Source: Armatimonadota bacterium
Lineage (GTDB): Bacteria > Armatimonadota > JADLDR01
DNA: 48,407 nt
Assembly: GCA_020846535.1 (NCBI GenBank)
Contig: JADLDR010000248.1
Span: 1-48,407 of the forward strand
Direction of reading: 5' to 3'
Of this stretch, positions 1-8,111 are shown piece by piece (positions within the stretch are counted from its first letter, which is position 1; the number at the start of each line of letters is the position of its first letter). The notes under the pieces are model-generated. The model had not been told where the DNA came from. It worked only from the letters and a program-made list of their open reading frames with translations, and did not search any database. Position numbers and translations under genes: made by a program.

Positions 1-870
1 GCCAACGGCAACACCCTGACCGGTGGGGGCCGCAGCAACACCTGGGACCTCTCCAACCGGCTGACTCAGTGCGTCTATGGGGGGACGACTTCCACCTTCA
101 CCTATCGGGCCGACGGGCTGCGAACCCGCATGACGGTCGGGACGACCACGACCGACTACATTCTGGACAGCAGCAATGTGATCCAGGAGAAGGTGGGCAC
201 TACCGTTACCGCCCGGTATATGAGTGGCAACCGGGGGCCGGAGTATCGGCGGGGGATCAGCACACCGCCGGAGTGGTATGTGTTCGATGGGCTGGGCAGC
301 GTGGTGGCGACCGTTTCGGACAACGGGGTGGTGCAATCCACGAAACAGTATGATGGGTATGGGGCGGTGAGGGCCAGTAGTGGAGGGACGCCTTCCAAGC
401 ACAAGTATGTGGGGAACCTGGGGCATACCTCTGAGGATGAGACCGGGTTGATCTACATGCGGGCCAGGTATATGGATCCGGTCACGGGGCGGTTTGAAAG
501 TGAGGATCCGGCTAAGGATGGCGTGAATTGGTATATCTACGTTAGAGCAAACCCAATATGTAACCGCGATGAAAACGGCAAGGAGTCCATGGGAGAAACC
601 ATGACTGCCACCTTTGAGGGGCAAAGACTCCAGGCAAATTGGAGGAGTGTCCAATTTTCTGCCACGAATCAGGGTATTAGGAAACTAATTAAATCAGTAG
701 CGAGGAGAATCGGATATGATGAATTAAACGATCATCAAATCCATACTCTCATCCATGAGATCAAATCTATGGGCATGGGACCAGCTGACAACATTGGCAT
801 TGACAGGTATGGATTTGCCTGGACGGAAGGGGGAGAGTGTATAGGATGGATATTTGATTGGCTTCTGTAG
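1..870 (+). CDS. RHS cassette 1: C-terminal part of an RHS-repeat protein with variable tip (5' end outside window)
   Basis: The frame is open from the first base, so the N-terminus lies upstream. It encodes YD/RHS-type repeats ending in the RHS-associated core (PEWYVFDGLGS near 268, DETGLIYMRARY, DPVTGRFESEDP), then switches after about 531 to an unrelated tip of roughly 110 residues ending at TAG 868-870. In RHS and other polymorphic toxins the constant core presents a C-terminal effector. The tip matches no toxin family I recognise and has no clear catalytic motif. Bases 1-531 align without gaps to 1690-2220 of cassette 2. The tip and the downstream gene are AT-richer than the core. The core call is secure; toxin activity of the tip is inferred from architecture only. 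Confidence 0.85.
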   Translation, partial: ANGNTLTGGGRSNTWDLSNRLTQCVYGGTTSTFTYRADGLRTRMTVGTTTTDYILDSSNVIQEKVGTTVTARYMSGNRGPEYRRGISTPPEWYVFDGLGSVVATVSDNGVVQSTKQYDGYGAVRASSGGTPSKHKYVGNLGHTSEDETGLIYMRARYMDPVTGRFESEDPAKDGVNWYIYVRANPICNRDENGKESMGETMTATFEGQRLQANWRSVQFSATNQGIRKLIKSVARRIGYDELNDHQIHTLIHEIKSMGMGPADNIGIDRYGFAWTEGGECIGWIFDWLL

Positions 871-917
871 TGGTTTTTGCTTGACTTTGCCTACCACATT
901 AAGTGGAAAGTGTGTAC

Positions 918-956
918 AAAAAAGTCTTTAATCTTATAAAAAAGATAGGCTTTTTT
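918..956 (+). terminator. Possible terminator hairpin after RHS cassette 1
   Basis: AAAAAAGTC (918-926) can pair with GGCTTTTTT (948-956) with one mismatch, and an inner ATCTT/AAGAT pair extends the stem. The arm ends in a T tract, as in a Rho-independent terminator, about 50 bp after the stop codon. The stem is AT-rich and weak. Confidence 0.4.
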
Positions 957-986
957 CATATGGCAAAGGCAGTATGATCTTCAAGC

Positions 987-1072
987 GCGCACTAATAATC
1001 TATTGAAAACAAAACCATGTAGATAAAAACTGGTTTACTGTACGCTTATTGGCAAAAAGGTTATTAGTGCGC
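987..1072. repeat. 12-bp perfect inverted repeat between cassette 1 and its downstream gene
   Basis: GCGCACTAATAA at 987-998 is the exact reverse complement of TTATTAGTGCGC at 1061-1072, with a 62-bp AT-rich spacer. It lies in the 254-bp gap 871-1124, in which no other gene is visible. It could be an operator, a long-range mRNA stem or a remnant of an insertion. Confidence 0.5.
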
Positions 1073-1124
1073 TATTCCCAATATTAACCAATAGTATATA
1101 AAAACGCTTTTATGGTGAGGAGAT

Positions 1125-1631
1125 ATGGCAAAATTGGATGGCAGAGATTCCCATGGGAGAGCATCTTTTAGTATCACACCCATAAAACACGGAGACCATC
1201 GGCAGGATGCACTTGCCTACCGTATCGAATGCGAGCGCGAAAAAGATTCGATGGGCTTCATACGCACGTTTTCTGCTTCCGTAGAAGGCTGGGAATCGGA
1301 TCATACATCCATATGGTTTTTAGCGCAGGCTTTTGCCAATGCCGCTTCGATTGTTGGATCCCACATTGATTTTACGTCATCCGAACAGGTTGGGAGAAGG
1401 GCTGCCTGTGTCTACGAGTACACTAGTTGGATACGTGCTATCTTATGGGGTCCCAAACATGGGCCGCGCATCGCGATTCAGCTCTACATTCAAGAAGAGC
1501 AGGATCCCACGCTCTTTCGATCCTTCTTCATACGCGCAATTATCAAAGAGGCTGTCCAGTTCGGTTTAGCGTTAGAAACAGAGATGATTGCTGCCTGTCC
1601 TAAGTGGGCCTCAGAGATGGGGTTGGCCTAA
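1125..1631 (+). CDS. Hypothetical protein, candidate immunity protein for RHS cassette 1
   Basis: A 168-residue soluble protein with no signal peptide or membrane segment and no family I recognise. ATG 1125 is chosen because GGTGAGGAG (1114-1122) sits just upstream. The middle is rich in aromatic and small residues; the C-terminal third looks helical (Phe-Ile-Arg-Ala-Ile-Ile-Lys-Glu) and ends near a Cys-Pro-Lys-Trp motif. It lies directly between RHS tip 1 and RHS cassette 2, the usual position of an immunity gene in a polymorphic-toxin locus. That role is inferred from position, not from sequence. Confidence 0.6.
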   Translation: MAKLDGRDSHGRASFSITPIKHGDHRQDALAYRIECEREKDSMGFIRTFSASVEGWESDHTSIWFLAQAFANAASIVGSHIDFTSSEQVGRRAACVYEYTSWIRAILWGPKHGPRIAIQLYIQEEQDPTLFRSFFIRAIIKEAVQFGLALETEMIAACPKWASEMGLA

Positions 1632-1674
1632 TATCAATAGTTATATAATTATAAATAAATATATAGATCATATA

Positions 1675-2655
1675 TTGTGCACCCACGATGCCAACGGCAA
1701 CACCCTTACCGGCGGAGGCCGCAGCAACACCTGGGATCGCTCCAACCGGCTGACTCAGTGTGTCTACAACAGCACGACCTCCACCTTCACCTACCGGGCC
1801 GATGGGATACGCACCCGCATGACGGTCGGGACAACCACAACCGACTACATTCTGGATGGCAGCAACGTGATCCAGGAGAAGGTGGGTACTACCGTTACCG
1901 CCCGGTATATGAGTGGCAACCGAGGGCCGGAGTATCGGCGGGGGATCAGCACACCGCCGGAGTGGTATGTGTTCGATGGGTTGGGCAGTGTGGTGGCGAC
2001 CGTTTCGGACAGTGGGGTGGTGCAATCCACGAAGCAGTTCGATGTGTATGGGAGCGTGCGAGCCAGCAGTGGAGGGACGCCTTCCAAGCACAAGTATGTG
2101 GGGAACCTGGGGCATACGAGCGAGGATGAGACCGGGTTGATCTACATGCGGGCGCGGTATATGGATCCGGTGACAGGGAGGTTTGAGAGTGAAGATCCCA
2201 AGCAGGATGGCGTGAATTGGTTCGCATACTGCTCTGACAATCCAATCAATGTTACTGATCCTACCGGGCTTAGTATTATTGGAGACCTCGGTAGCACTTT
2301 ACTGTCGATGATGCTTGGGGCAATAGGCGATAGCTATATCAATGCGACAGTTGTCGGTATGCTCGGAGGAGGGTTTATTGGATGGCTCGATTATGGTGCT
2401 GAAACCGGCGATTGGCTGAGTTGGGGGGCATTATGGGGCTTTGGGAGAGGAGCGATGTGGGGCGCAGCAGGAGGAGCCGGTGGGGTCTTTGGGGGCAGAT
2501 TAGGTGATAATCTTAGGAGAGGACTCCCCGGTTGGGGCGTTGGACATATTGGCAGAGGAGTGCCGCCTGTTGGAGCCTTTGATCCAGGGGCAGGCAGTGG
2601 CCCTATGGTGCCTAGACCGCTACCGTATCAACCACCACCCTCAGCACAGGGATAG
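1675..2655 (+). CDS. RHS cassette 2: orphan RHS core fragment with hydrophobic Gly-rich tip
   Basis: RHS homology starts abruptly near 1681, about 50 bp after the preceding gene, with no Shine-Dalgarno; TTG 1675 is the first start-like codon before the core, and an ATG at 1588 lies inside the previous gene. Core bases 1690-2220 match cassette 1 without gaps. The tip (from about residue 185) has the linker DPTG, then long Gly/Ala-rich hydrophobic stretches and a Pro-rich end carrying VPPVGAFDP. Cassette 4 has a related tip with VPPIGAFNP. Hydrophobic tips of this kind could be membrane-active, but this is inference. It is probably a silent orphan cassette that needs recombination into a full-length RHS gene. 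Confidence 0.7.
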   Translation: MCTHDANGNTLTGGGRSNTWDRSNRLTQCVYNSTTSTFTYRADGIRTRMTVGTTTTDYILDGSNVIQEKVGTTVTARYMSGNRGPEYRRGISTPPEWYVFDGLGSVVATVSDSGVVQSTKQFDVYGSVRASSGGTPSKHKYVGNLGHTSEDETGLIYMRARYMDPVTGRFESEDPKQDGVNWFAYCSDNPINVTDPTGLSIIGDLGSTLLSMMLGAIGDSYINATVVGMLGGGFIGWLDYGAETGDWLSWGALWGFGRGAMWGAAGGAGGVFGGRLGDNLRRGLPGWGVGHIGRGVPPVGAFDPGAGSGPMVPRPLPYQPPPSAQG

Positions 2656-2930
2656 CCTAAGGATGTGAGCGATGGCAGATTTGGCCCAACGAAGCATCGA
2701 ACGCACCCCTTGATAGTCTAGGTGGTGCATTGACCAAGCCAAGGTGCTGAACCAACCATCTCCACGCTTGCACGATTACATCTTGCGATGGCCGCAGGGA
2801 TCAGGCGGCCATTGCCTCTCTCTTTCAGGGGTTCGCTGTGAGTTGATTGCAGTGAACCCCAAGATATTGGAGCATGGTGGCTGTTAGTCACCGCTGAAGA
2901 TGAGTATCCCAGAAACGAGATTGCCATCAA
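2656..2930. other. 275-bp intergenic stretch between RHS tip 2 and the membrane-protein gene
   Basis: No convincing gene on either strand, no consensus promoter and no strong terminator. Base composition is closer to the core than to the AT-rich tips. It may contain decayed tip or immunity sequence. Confidence 0.4.
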
Positions 2931-3452
2931 ATGAAGGAACAAGCATTCCCTGTGTTGAGAGCTTCTCAGAGATCCATTAAGACATCACCTATGAAGAACC
3001 CGCGCATGTTAAAAAATGCAAAGGAGCAGCATTATTGGGAACGTGTGGTTGCGATGTCGCTCGTTTTAGCAAGTATCGGAGCCATCGGGCAGGGCTTGTT
3101 CGATGGATTCCAGTTTCCTACTTTTTTATATAGAATCCTCTTGTTTTCGGTGGTTTTCTTTATAGGAATGACCATTCACCTTTTCAAGCGAGATCATTCT
3201 TATGAAGCTCACCGGAGAGGTTTATGTTATGTCACCAAACTGGGGCCTTTATATAGCCGCTCCTTTGTGCCTTGGGAGCGTATTGAAAACTGCTACCTTG
3301 ACAAGATCCATGAACTGGGAGAACTGGTTCCGTGTTTGATTGTGGTCAGGAAAGACAGACGAAGGCATGTATTGTTCTATGATCCTCAAGACGATGCATT
3401 AGCACTAGATCTATGTCATTATATTCGCCGCAAAGCGGTCTCAGGTGGATGA
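2931..3452 (+). CDS. Two-helix membrane protein with soluble C-terminal domain; candidate immunity protein for cassette 2
   Basis: About 173 residues. Two hydrophobic segments lie near residues 38-57 and 63-84, followed by a cytoplasmic-looking domain. That domain is homologous to 5865-6356: both have K/F-K-R-D-H-S-Y, RGLC, a Trp before a conserved Asn-Cys, Asp-Pro, and end in a YIRRK motif. The layout (two helices, then a small beta-rich domain with one conserved Trp) resembles bacterial PH-like/YcxB-like proteins, but this is only a resemblance. There is no strong Shine-Dalgarno; ATG 2991 or 3006 are possible alternative starts. It follows RHS tip 2, and its paralogue follows the related tip 4, which supports a toxin-immunity pairing. 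Confidence 0.65.
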   Translation: MKEQAFPVLRASQRSIKTSPMKNPRMLKNAKEQHYWERVVAMSLVLASIGAIGQGLFDGFQFPTFLYRILLFSVVFFIGMTIHLFKRDHSYEAHRRGLCYVTKLGPLYSRSFVPWERIENCYLDKIHELGELVPCLIVVRKDRRRHVLFYDPQDDALALDLCHYIRRKAVSGG

Positions 3453-3525
3453 AATATTAGATTGGCTGATGTAGGCTGCTGGGTGGGAGCCACCATCATC
3501 CGAAACAAGGAGGTTGTCACATACT

Positions 3526-4302
3526 TGCGATTATACATCCATTTACATCCTCGATGGCAGCCGTGTGCTCCAAGAGAAGGTCGGCAGCAATATCACGGCC
3601 CGGTATCTAAGAGGTGCCAGAGGGCTAGAATAAAAGGAATACTGGGACGGATCCCCGGAGTGGTATGTGTTCGACGGGTTGGGCAGTGTGGTGGCGACCG
3701 TTTCGGACAGTGGGGTGGTGCAATCCACGAAACAGTATGATGGGTATGGAGCAGTAAGAGCCAGCAGTGGGGGGACGCCGACCAAGCACAAGTATGTGGG
3801 GAACCTGGGGCATACCTCTGAGGATGAGACCGGGTTGATCTACATGCGGGTCAGGTATTACGATCCGGTGACGGGGCGGTTTGAAAGCGAGGATCCGAAG
3901 CGGGATGGGGTCAATTGGTATATTTATGCCAATGACAATCCTATAAACATCGTTGATCCCAATGGCACAGAGGGAACAATGATGGAGACTGGAGCCGGAA
4001 GCAATATTGCCGCCATAATGGATAATATTGCTGGCAGAATAGGAATGTATTTCCGTGATATTTCCAGGATCAACAACGTAAAGTCAAGCAAGGCGATCCA
4101 GGCGCTTATCGGACTGAGCGAAGACCCGAACAACTGGCGGTGGGTGGTAGCTGAAATTGGCGGCAATGCATCGGGATTCTCATCGACGGGGTGGCTCAAA
4201 GCTATAGTGTGTATCAGCGGGCGTTCTGCTGGAGCGTTCCTTCAGATGGAATTAGAGCTGCATGGAATTCCTTATGCTGAGCTGACAGGGCTCTTGCTAT
4301 AA
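3526..4302 (+). pseudogene. RHS cassette 3: core fragment with in-frame stop, plus variable tip
   Basis: RHS coding sequence is recognisable from about 3526 (CDYTSIYILDGSRVLQEKVG) but is cut by TAA at 3631-3633. It continues in the same frame with KEYWDGSPEWYVFDG. The sequence upstream of the 264-bp block differs from that of cassettes 1, 2 and 4 and resembles the junction of cassette 5, so it derives from a second core lineage. After 3918 comes a tip of about 125 residues of unknown family, with a helical start and a C-terminal GWLKAIVCISGRSAGAF stretch. Translation could begin at GTG 3667, but no ribosome site supports it. It is best read as a silent donor cassette. Confidence 0.7.
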
Positions 4303-4319
4303 TCGGGAAGGATTAGTGT

Positions 4320-4367
4320 GTTCACCCGGCTAGCGAAGAACATTAATAATAGCCGGGTGAACTTTTT
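4320..4367 (+). terminator. Strong Rho-independent terminator after RHS tip 3
   Basis: A perfect 13-bp stem, GTTCACCCGGCTA (4320-4332) with TAGCCGGGTGAAC (4350-4362), has a 17-nt loop and is followed by TTTTTC. It begins 18 bp after the tip-3 stop, so it uncouples tip 3 from the downstream candidate immunity gene. Confidence 0.85.
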
Positions 4368-4466
4368 CGCAGTGAGTGGTCTATATAATAAGTACAACTC
4401 GAAGGCAGCCATAAGATTATACCTTCCAGGTCGCTTTTGTTGCCTTGTCGATTCCAGGAGAAACAA

Positions 4467-4910
4467 TTGGCAGGACTAACTAAGGATTTCAGATGGGATG
4501 AGTTTCAGGTGTCGGAATTCTTCCTTCATGACGCGGCTCCTTTCGACTTAGAAGACGATGAGGGCCAGCTCTACCGGGCCAGCGACGGACGGCTTGTCGC
4601 AGAGGTGATTGTACTCCCCATCCGCGGTGTTGTGTGCTTTACGATCCGTGATGTTGTCCTTGGTCATATTATTATGGATATCGCATTCCAAACTCATTCG
4701 GAACTGTGCGTTAGGCGCGGCCCAACAGGAGAGTACCTTTATTGTCATGAATGCGTAGCGTTACCGGGCATCCACAGCTACCGAACACTTCATTGGCATA
4801 CGTTTTTTCAGTATTTTAATTCTGATGCCCCATTGCTCTCGATACGGTTTACATGGAACCCACATATCAGCCTTCAATTAATCGATATCGTTTACGATAA
4901 TAGAGCCTGA
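4467..4910 (+). CDS. Hypothetical protein, candidate immunity protein for RHS cassette 3
   Basis: A 147-residue soluble protein of unknown family. TTG 4467 is chosen because AGGAG (4456-4460) lies six bases upstream; an upstream TTG at 4437 has no such site. The sequence is rich in acidic and aromatic residues, with LHWHTFFQYF and a beta-rich C-terminus, and has no membrane segment. Its own start lies beyond a strong terminator, so it is probably expressed independently of the RHS tip. Position between tip 3 and cassette 4 suggests immunity; the sequence itself gives no function. Confidence 0.6.
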   Translation: MAGLTKDFRWDEFQVSEFFLHDAAPFDLEDDEGQLYRASDGRLVAEVIVLPIRGVVCFTIRDVVLGHIIMDIAFQTHSELCVRRGPTGEYLYCHECVALPGIHSYRTLHWHTFFQYFNSDAPLLSIRFTWNPHISLQLIDIVYDNRA

Positions 4911-4913
4911 TTT

Positions 4914-5675
4914 ATGCTTATTAGGCACGCGGATTTCAATATAAGTCTAAACGTTGCCAGCAGGCATACGACAGGCAACCGGGGGCCGGAGTATCGGCGG
5001 GGGATCAGCACACCGCCGGAGTGGTATGTGTTCGATGGGCTGGGCAGTGTGGTGGCGACCGTTTCGGACAGCGGGGTGGTGCAATCCACGAAGCAGTATG
5101 ATGGGTATGGAGCGGTGCGAGCCAGCAGTGGGGGGACGCCTTCCAAGCACAAGTATGTGGGGAACCTGGGGCATACTTCTGAAGATGAGACCGGGTTGAT
5201 CTACATGCGGGCGCGGTATATGGATCCGGTGACAGGGCGGTTTGAGAGTGAGGATCCGAAGCAGGATGGGGTCAATTGGTTCGTTTATTGCGAAAGCAAC
5301 CCGGTCAATAGAACGGATCCTACCGGAGAGTGGACTGTTGCAGACTTATCAGCGGGCTTCTATGCCGCATGGTTATCCTCATATTTGGGAGTCGCAAATA
5401 ATATGATTTTAGGCCCACTTGTCGGAGGGTTAGGAGGAGGTGCTGTTACATGGGCTACCAACGGCATCCTTGAAGGAGACTGGTGGAATGATGCCGGTTT
5501 TGAAGCTTTTCTGGATGGGTTCCTTCCAGGACTTATAGGCGGGGCTGGGTCAGTAGTAGGTACCCCAAAGCGCATGTGGGATCCCCTCCCTATTCCTAAG
5601 ATGGGCATGCGCGACATCAGAGTGCCACCTATAGGAGCGTTTAATCCTAGGGGAAGACAACATGCATTGCCGTAG
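4914..5675 (+). CDS. RHS cassette 4: orphan core fragment with hydrophobic tip related to cassette 2
   Basis: ATG 4914 lies 3 bp after the previous stop but has no Shine-Dalgarno. The first 20 residues are not RHS-like; RHS homology begins at 4974 (GNRGPEYRRG) and runs through the 264-bp block to 5279. The tip keeps DPTG, then Gly-rich hydrophobic stretches, GDWWNDAGFEAFLDGF, and a C-terminal VPPIGAFNPRG matching VPPVGAFDP of cassette 2. This tip is followed, after a 189-bp gap, by a membrane protein homologous to the one after tip 2. Orphan status and toxin role are inferred. Confidence 0.7.
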   Translation: MLIRHADFNISLNVASRHTTGNRGPEYRRGISTPPEWYVFDGLGSVVATVSDSGVVQSTKQYDGYGAVRASSGGTPSKHKYVGNLGHTSEDETGLIYMRARYMDPVTGRFESEDPKQDGVNWFVYCESNPVNRTDPTGEWTVADLSAGFYAAWLSSYLGVANNMILGPLVGGLGGGAVTWATNGILEGDWWNDAGFEAFLDGFLPGLIGGAGSVVGTPKRMWDPLPIPKMGMRDIRVPPIGAFNPRGRQHALP

Positions 5676-5770
5676 CAAATTTAAGAATAATACAACTGCG
5701 GCAGTTGCGTTGATAAAAAGCTTTCAATAAATGATTTCTACACATAAATAAAAGATGAATACTTTCCGTG

Positions 5771-5801
5771 GCGATGGTCGCTTGTAGAAGGCGACCATCG
5801 C
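5771..5801. terminator. Perfect 11-bp stem-loop after RHS tip 4
   Basis: GCGATGGTCGC (5771-5781) and GCGACCATCGC (5791-5801) form a perfect stem with a 9-nt loop in the 189-bp gap between tip 4 and the next gene. No U tract follows, so it may be a Rho-aided terminator or an operator rather than an intrinsic terminator. Confidence 0.5.
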
Positions 5802-5864
5802 ATGATTCCTTTGCTTGTGAGTCGCGAGTTATAAAATTCACGCGTCTATAGAAAGGGTTCATCA

Positions 5865-6356
5865 ATGTCTAAAAGAGTTGCACCTCCATTGCTGAAGGTT
5901 TTACAGCCGGGCCTGAAGTTCTCTGGAAATTATCTGTTCATTTTCAAGAGTGTTATACTGTCATTGATTAAAGCGATCATTCTAATAGCTATCTTTACCA
6001 TAGCATTATACCTGGTTAATTACAGGAATTATTTATCCATTGGCATTAGGTCACTTCTGGTAGCTTCGATAATCATTATACTAGAAGCTTTGAAACGAGA
6101 CCATTCATATAAAGCTACAGGACGAGGTTTGTGTGTAATTGGTAGGGTTGGCCCTTCATGGATGATGGTCCAGTTCCTAGCATCTTGGACGCAAGTTGCC
6201 AACTGTACTCTGGAGAATATCACAGATCATGGAAAATCAGGCTCTTGTCTTGTCATTACCCTGAAAGATGGGAGAAAGATTATACTGCCCTATGATCCAA
6301 ATGAAGAGGCAATAGCCTTAGAGCTATGTTATTATATCCGTCGTAAAGTCGTCTAG
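5865..6356 (+). CDS. Two-helix membrane protein, paralogue of 2931-3452; candidate immunity protein for cassette 4
   Basis: 163 residues. ATG 5865 is supported by GAAAGGG about eight bases upstream. Two or three hydrophobic segments lie near residues 25-50 and 57-75 (very Ile/Leu-rich), then a domain sharing KRDHSY, RGLC, a Trp followed by Asn-Cys, a Lys/Arg-rich strand, YDP and a terminal YIRRKVV with 2931-3452. The gene is notably AT-rich, a sign of transfer. Its location after the tip-4 toxin candidate mirrors its paralogue after the related tip 2. It plausibly acts in the inner membrane and neutralises a membrane-targeting tip; no function is proven. Confidence 0.65.
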   Translation: MSKRVAPPLLKVLQPGLKFSGNYLFIFKSVILSLIKAIILIAIFTIALYLVNYRNYLSIGIRSLLVASIIIILEALKRDHSYKATGRGLCVIGRVGPSWMMVQFLASWTQVANCTLENITDHGKSGSCLVITLKDGRKIILPYDPNEEAIALELCYYIRRKVV

Positions 6357-6869
6357 TGTAAATTAGATTGGTAATATAAAGCGTACTATTATGAATATCA
6401 ATAAAATAATTTATTACATATTATATTAATGATAATCAAAAGTAGGACTATGAGGAATACTGGGAGTCGCCGGAGTGGTATGTGTTCGATGGGCTGGGCA
6501 GTGTGGTGGCGACCGTTTCGGACAGCGGGGTGGTGCAATCCACGAAGCAGTATGATGGGTATGGGGCGGTGAGGGCCAGTAGTGGAGGGACGCCTTCCAA
6601 GCACAAGTATGTGGGGAACCTGGGGCATACGAGCGAGGATGAGACCGGGTTGATCTACATGCGGGCCAGGTACATGGATCCGGTGACGGGGCGGTTCGAG
6701 AGTGAGGATCCCAAGAGAGATGGGGTCAATTGGTTCGTTTATGTTCGCTGCAACCCGGTTAATTGAGGGCTGGTCATAAATAAAATGCCGCGTTGAGGGG
6801 TTGCCCACACGCGACGACCTCCGGTATCATCAGGGTAACGATCCACTTTGAAAGCGGAGGTTACTTCTG

Positions 6870-8111
6870 ATGGTAGCGCAAGAGACGTTACTGGTCAAGC
6901 TGGTGCAGTGTGTGGACCGCCTGCCCATGCCGCCGGCCCCTCGGAAGCGGGGCCATCCGTGCCGATATTCCGACCGACTGTTTCTGAAAGCGTTAGTGAT
7001 CATGATCGTGCGCCGCTTACATAAAGTGCAGGAACGGCGCTCGGTACTCGAACAACCGACCGCCGAGATGCAGGCGCTACGCGCCTTGCTGATACAAGAC
7101 GGGCACTTCCCCTCCCGCCGGACCTGGGAGCGCCGGTTGAAAGCCTTGCCGGCCCAGATCGGCTGTGTGGGCCGCTACTTGGGGGCCTTGCTCCGACCGT
7201 GGGCGGCTTATGGCCGGGCCATTGCCCTGGATAGCACCGTGCGGGTGGCCCGGGGCAGGGTCTGGCGCAAGAAAGATCGGGAGGCGGGCGTCGGGCCGCC
7301 TCCCTCCATCGACACCGAGGCGCATTGGACCCAATCCGGCTGGCACGGCTTCTTCTATGGCTGGAAGCTCCACTTGGCCACCGTTGCGGCCGGGGTCTGG
7401 ATGCCGTTGGCGGCCGAACGCACCGCCGCCCATGTCGCCGATAACGAAGTCGCTCCGGCTCTGTGGCGGGAAGTGCCCCTTGGCCCCTGCACCGTGCCGG
7501 GGGACCTGCATGACAACGCGCCCCATGTCCAGCAGGCCTGTGACCCGCAGGGCCGCCTCTGGATCACGACGCGCTATGGCCCCATAGCTATCCAGATCAG
7601 GGTGCCTGTCCCGCCGGGGCGGGGTGCGGGCCTTGGGGAGACCGTTCCCTAACCCCCCCGCCCCCTTCCCGAAACGGGCAGGGGGAGGAGATGGGATGGT
7701 CAAGTACCGCACCCTCTCCCCCCCTCTCCCCGGAGGCGCTCCGGCGCATCCCTTGGGTTTCGGGGAGAGGGGCCAGGGGAGAGCGGTCCCCCCTCCCCCA
7801 GGAGCGGAGGATCTTTTACCTTATCTGGATCGCGATGGATCACGACGCGCTATGGCCCCTATCCGCACACCGATGCGGGCGTCGAGGTACGCCGCCTCTT
7901 CCACAAGCTGCGCTCGGTGGCCATGGAGAACTTCAACGAACATTTCAAAGGCATCTTCGACAGCCATGGAGCCGTCCCGACCCAAGGCTTGATCGCCACT
8001 CAACGCTTCGTGTTAGGGGCCATCCTGGTCTATCAGATTGTGCGACTCTATCGCTTGGAGCAGCATCTGCCCTTGAACGTGGGCCTCAAACCTTTTTTGA
8101 AGGCGGCTTAG
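6870..8111 (+). pseudogene. IS5/IS4-like DDE transposase, disrupted by a 276-bp insertion
   Basis: ATG 6870 follows GGAGG. The N-terminal part encodes a DNA-binding region (RKRGHPCRYSDRLFLKAL), then the first catalytic Asp in IALDSTVR and a likely second in GDLHDNAP. Codons up to 7583 continue seamlessly at 7860 (YPHTDAGVEVRRLFHKLRS, then ENFNEHFKGIF with the likely catalytic Glu) to TAG 8109-8111. The restored protein would be 321 residues, normal for the family. As it stands, the frame enters inserted DNA and stops at 7650-7652, losing the C-terminal catalytic segment, so this copy should be immobile without help. Confidence 0.8.
7584..7835. mobile_element. 252-bp MITE-like insertion flanked by 24-bp direct repeats
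   Basis: Identical 24-bp copies (7560-7583 and 7836-7859) flank a noncoding segment that interrupts the transposase. Near its ends are imperfect inverted repeats, ATCCAGATCAGG (7590-7601) and CCTTATCTGGAT (7819-7830), 11 of 12 positions matching. The interior is made of C-rich and G-rich runs that can fold back on each other. No coding capacity is visible. The long duplication could be an unusual target-site duplication or the result of slippage repair. Confidence 0.7.

Larger units (their letters stand above)
268..6733 (+). repeat. Five dispersed copies of a 264-bp RHS core block
   Basis: The segment from the Pro-Glu-Trp codons to the Gly-Val-Asn-Trp codons recurs at 268-531, 1957-2220, 3655-3918, 5016-5279 and 6470-6733. 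Every copy is exactly 264 bp with only scattered substitutions. Homology extends further upstream by different amounts (cassettes 1 and 2 by at least 267 bp, cassette 4 by 42 bp) and stops abruptly downstream where the tips begin. Such blocks are good substrates for homologous recombination that swaps tips. Confidence 0.9.

Noticed and set aside
1588..1674. ATG 1588 as the start of RHS cassette 2.
   Set aside because: It lies inside the preceding gene in another frame, has no Shine-Dalgarno, and its first 30 residues are not RHS-like.
7584..7835. A short coding gene inside the C/G-run insertion in the transposase.
   Set aside because: Open frames there are composition artefacts rich in Pro, Arg and Gly with no ribosome site.
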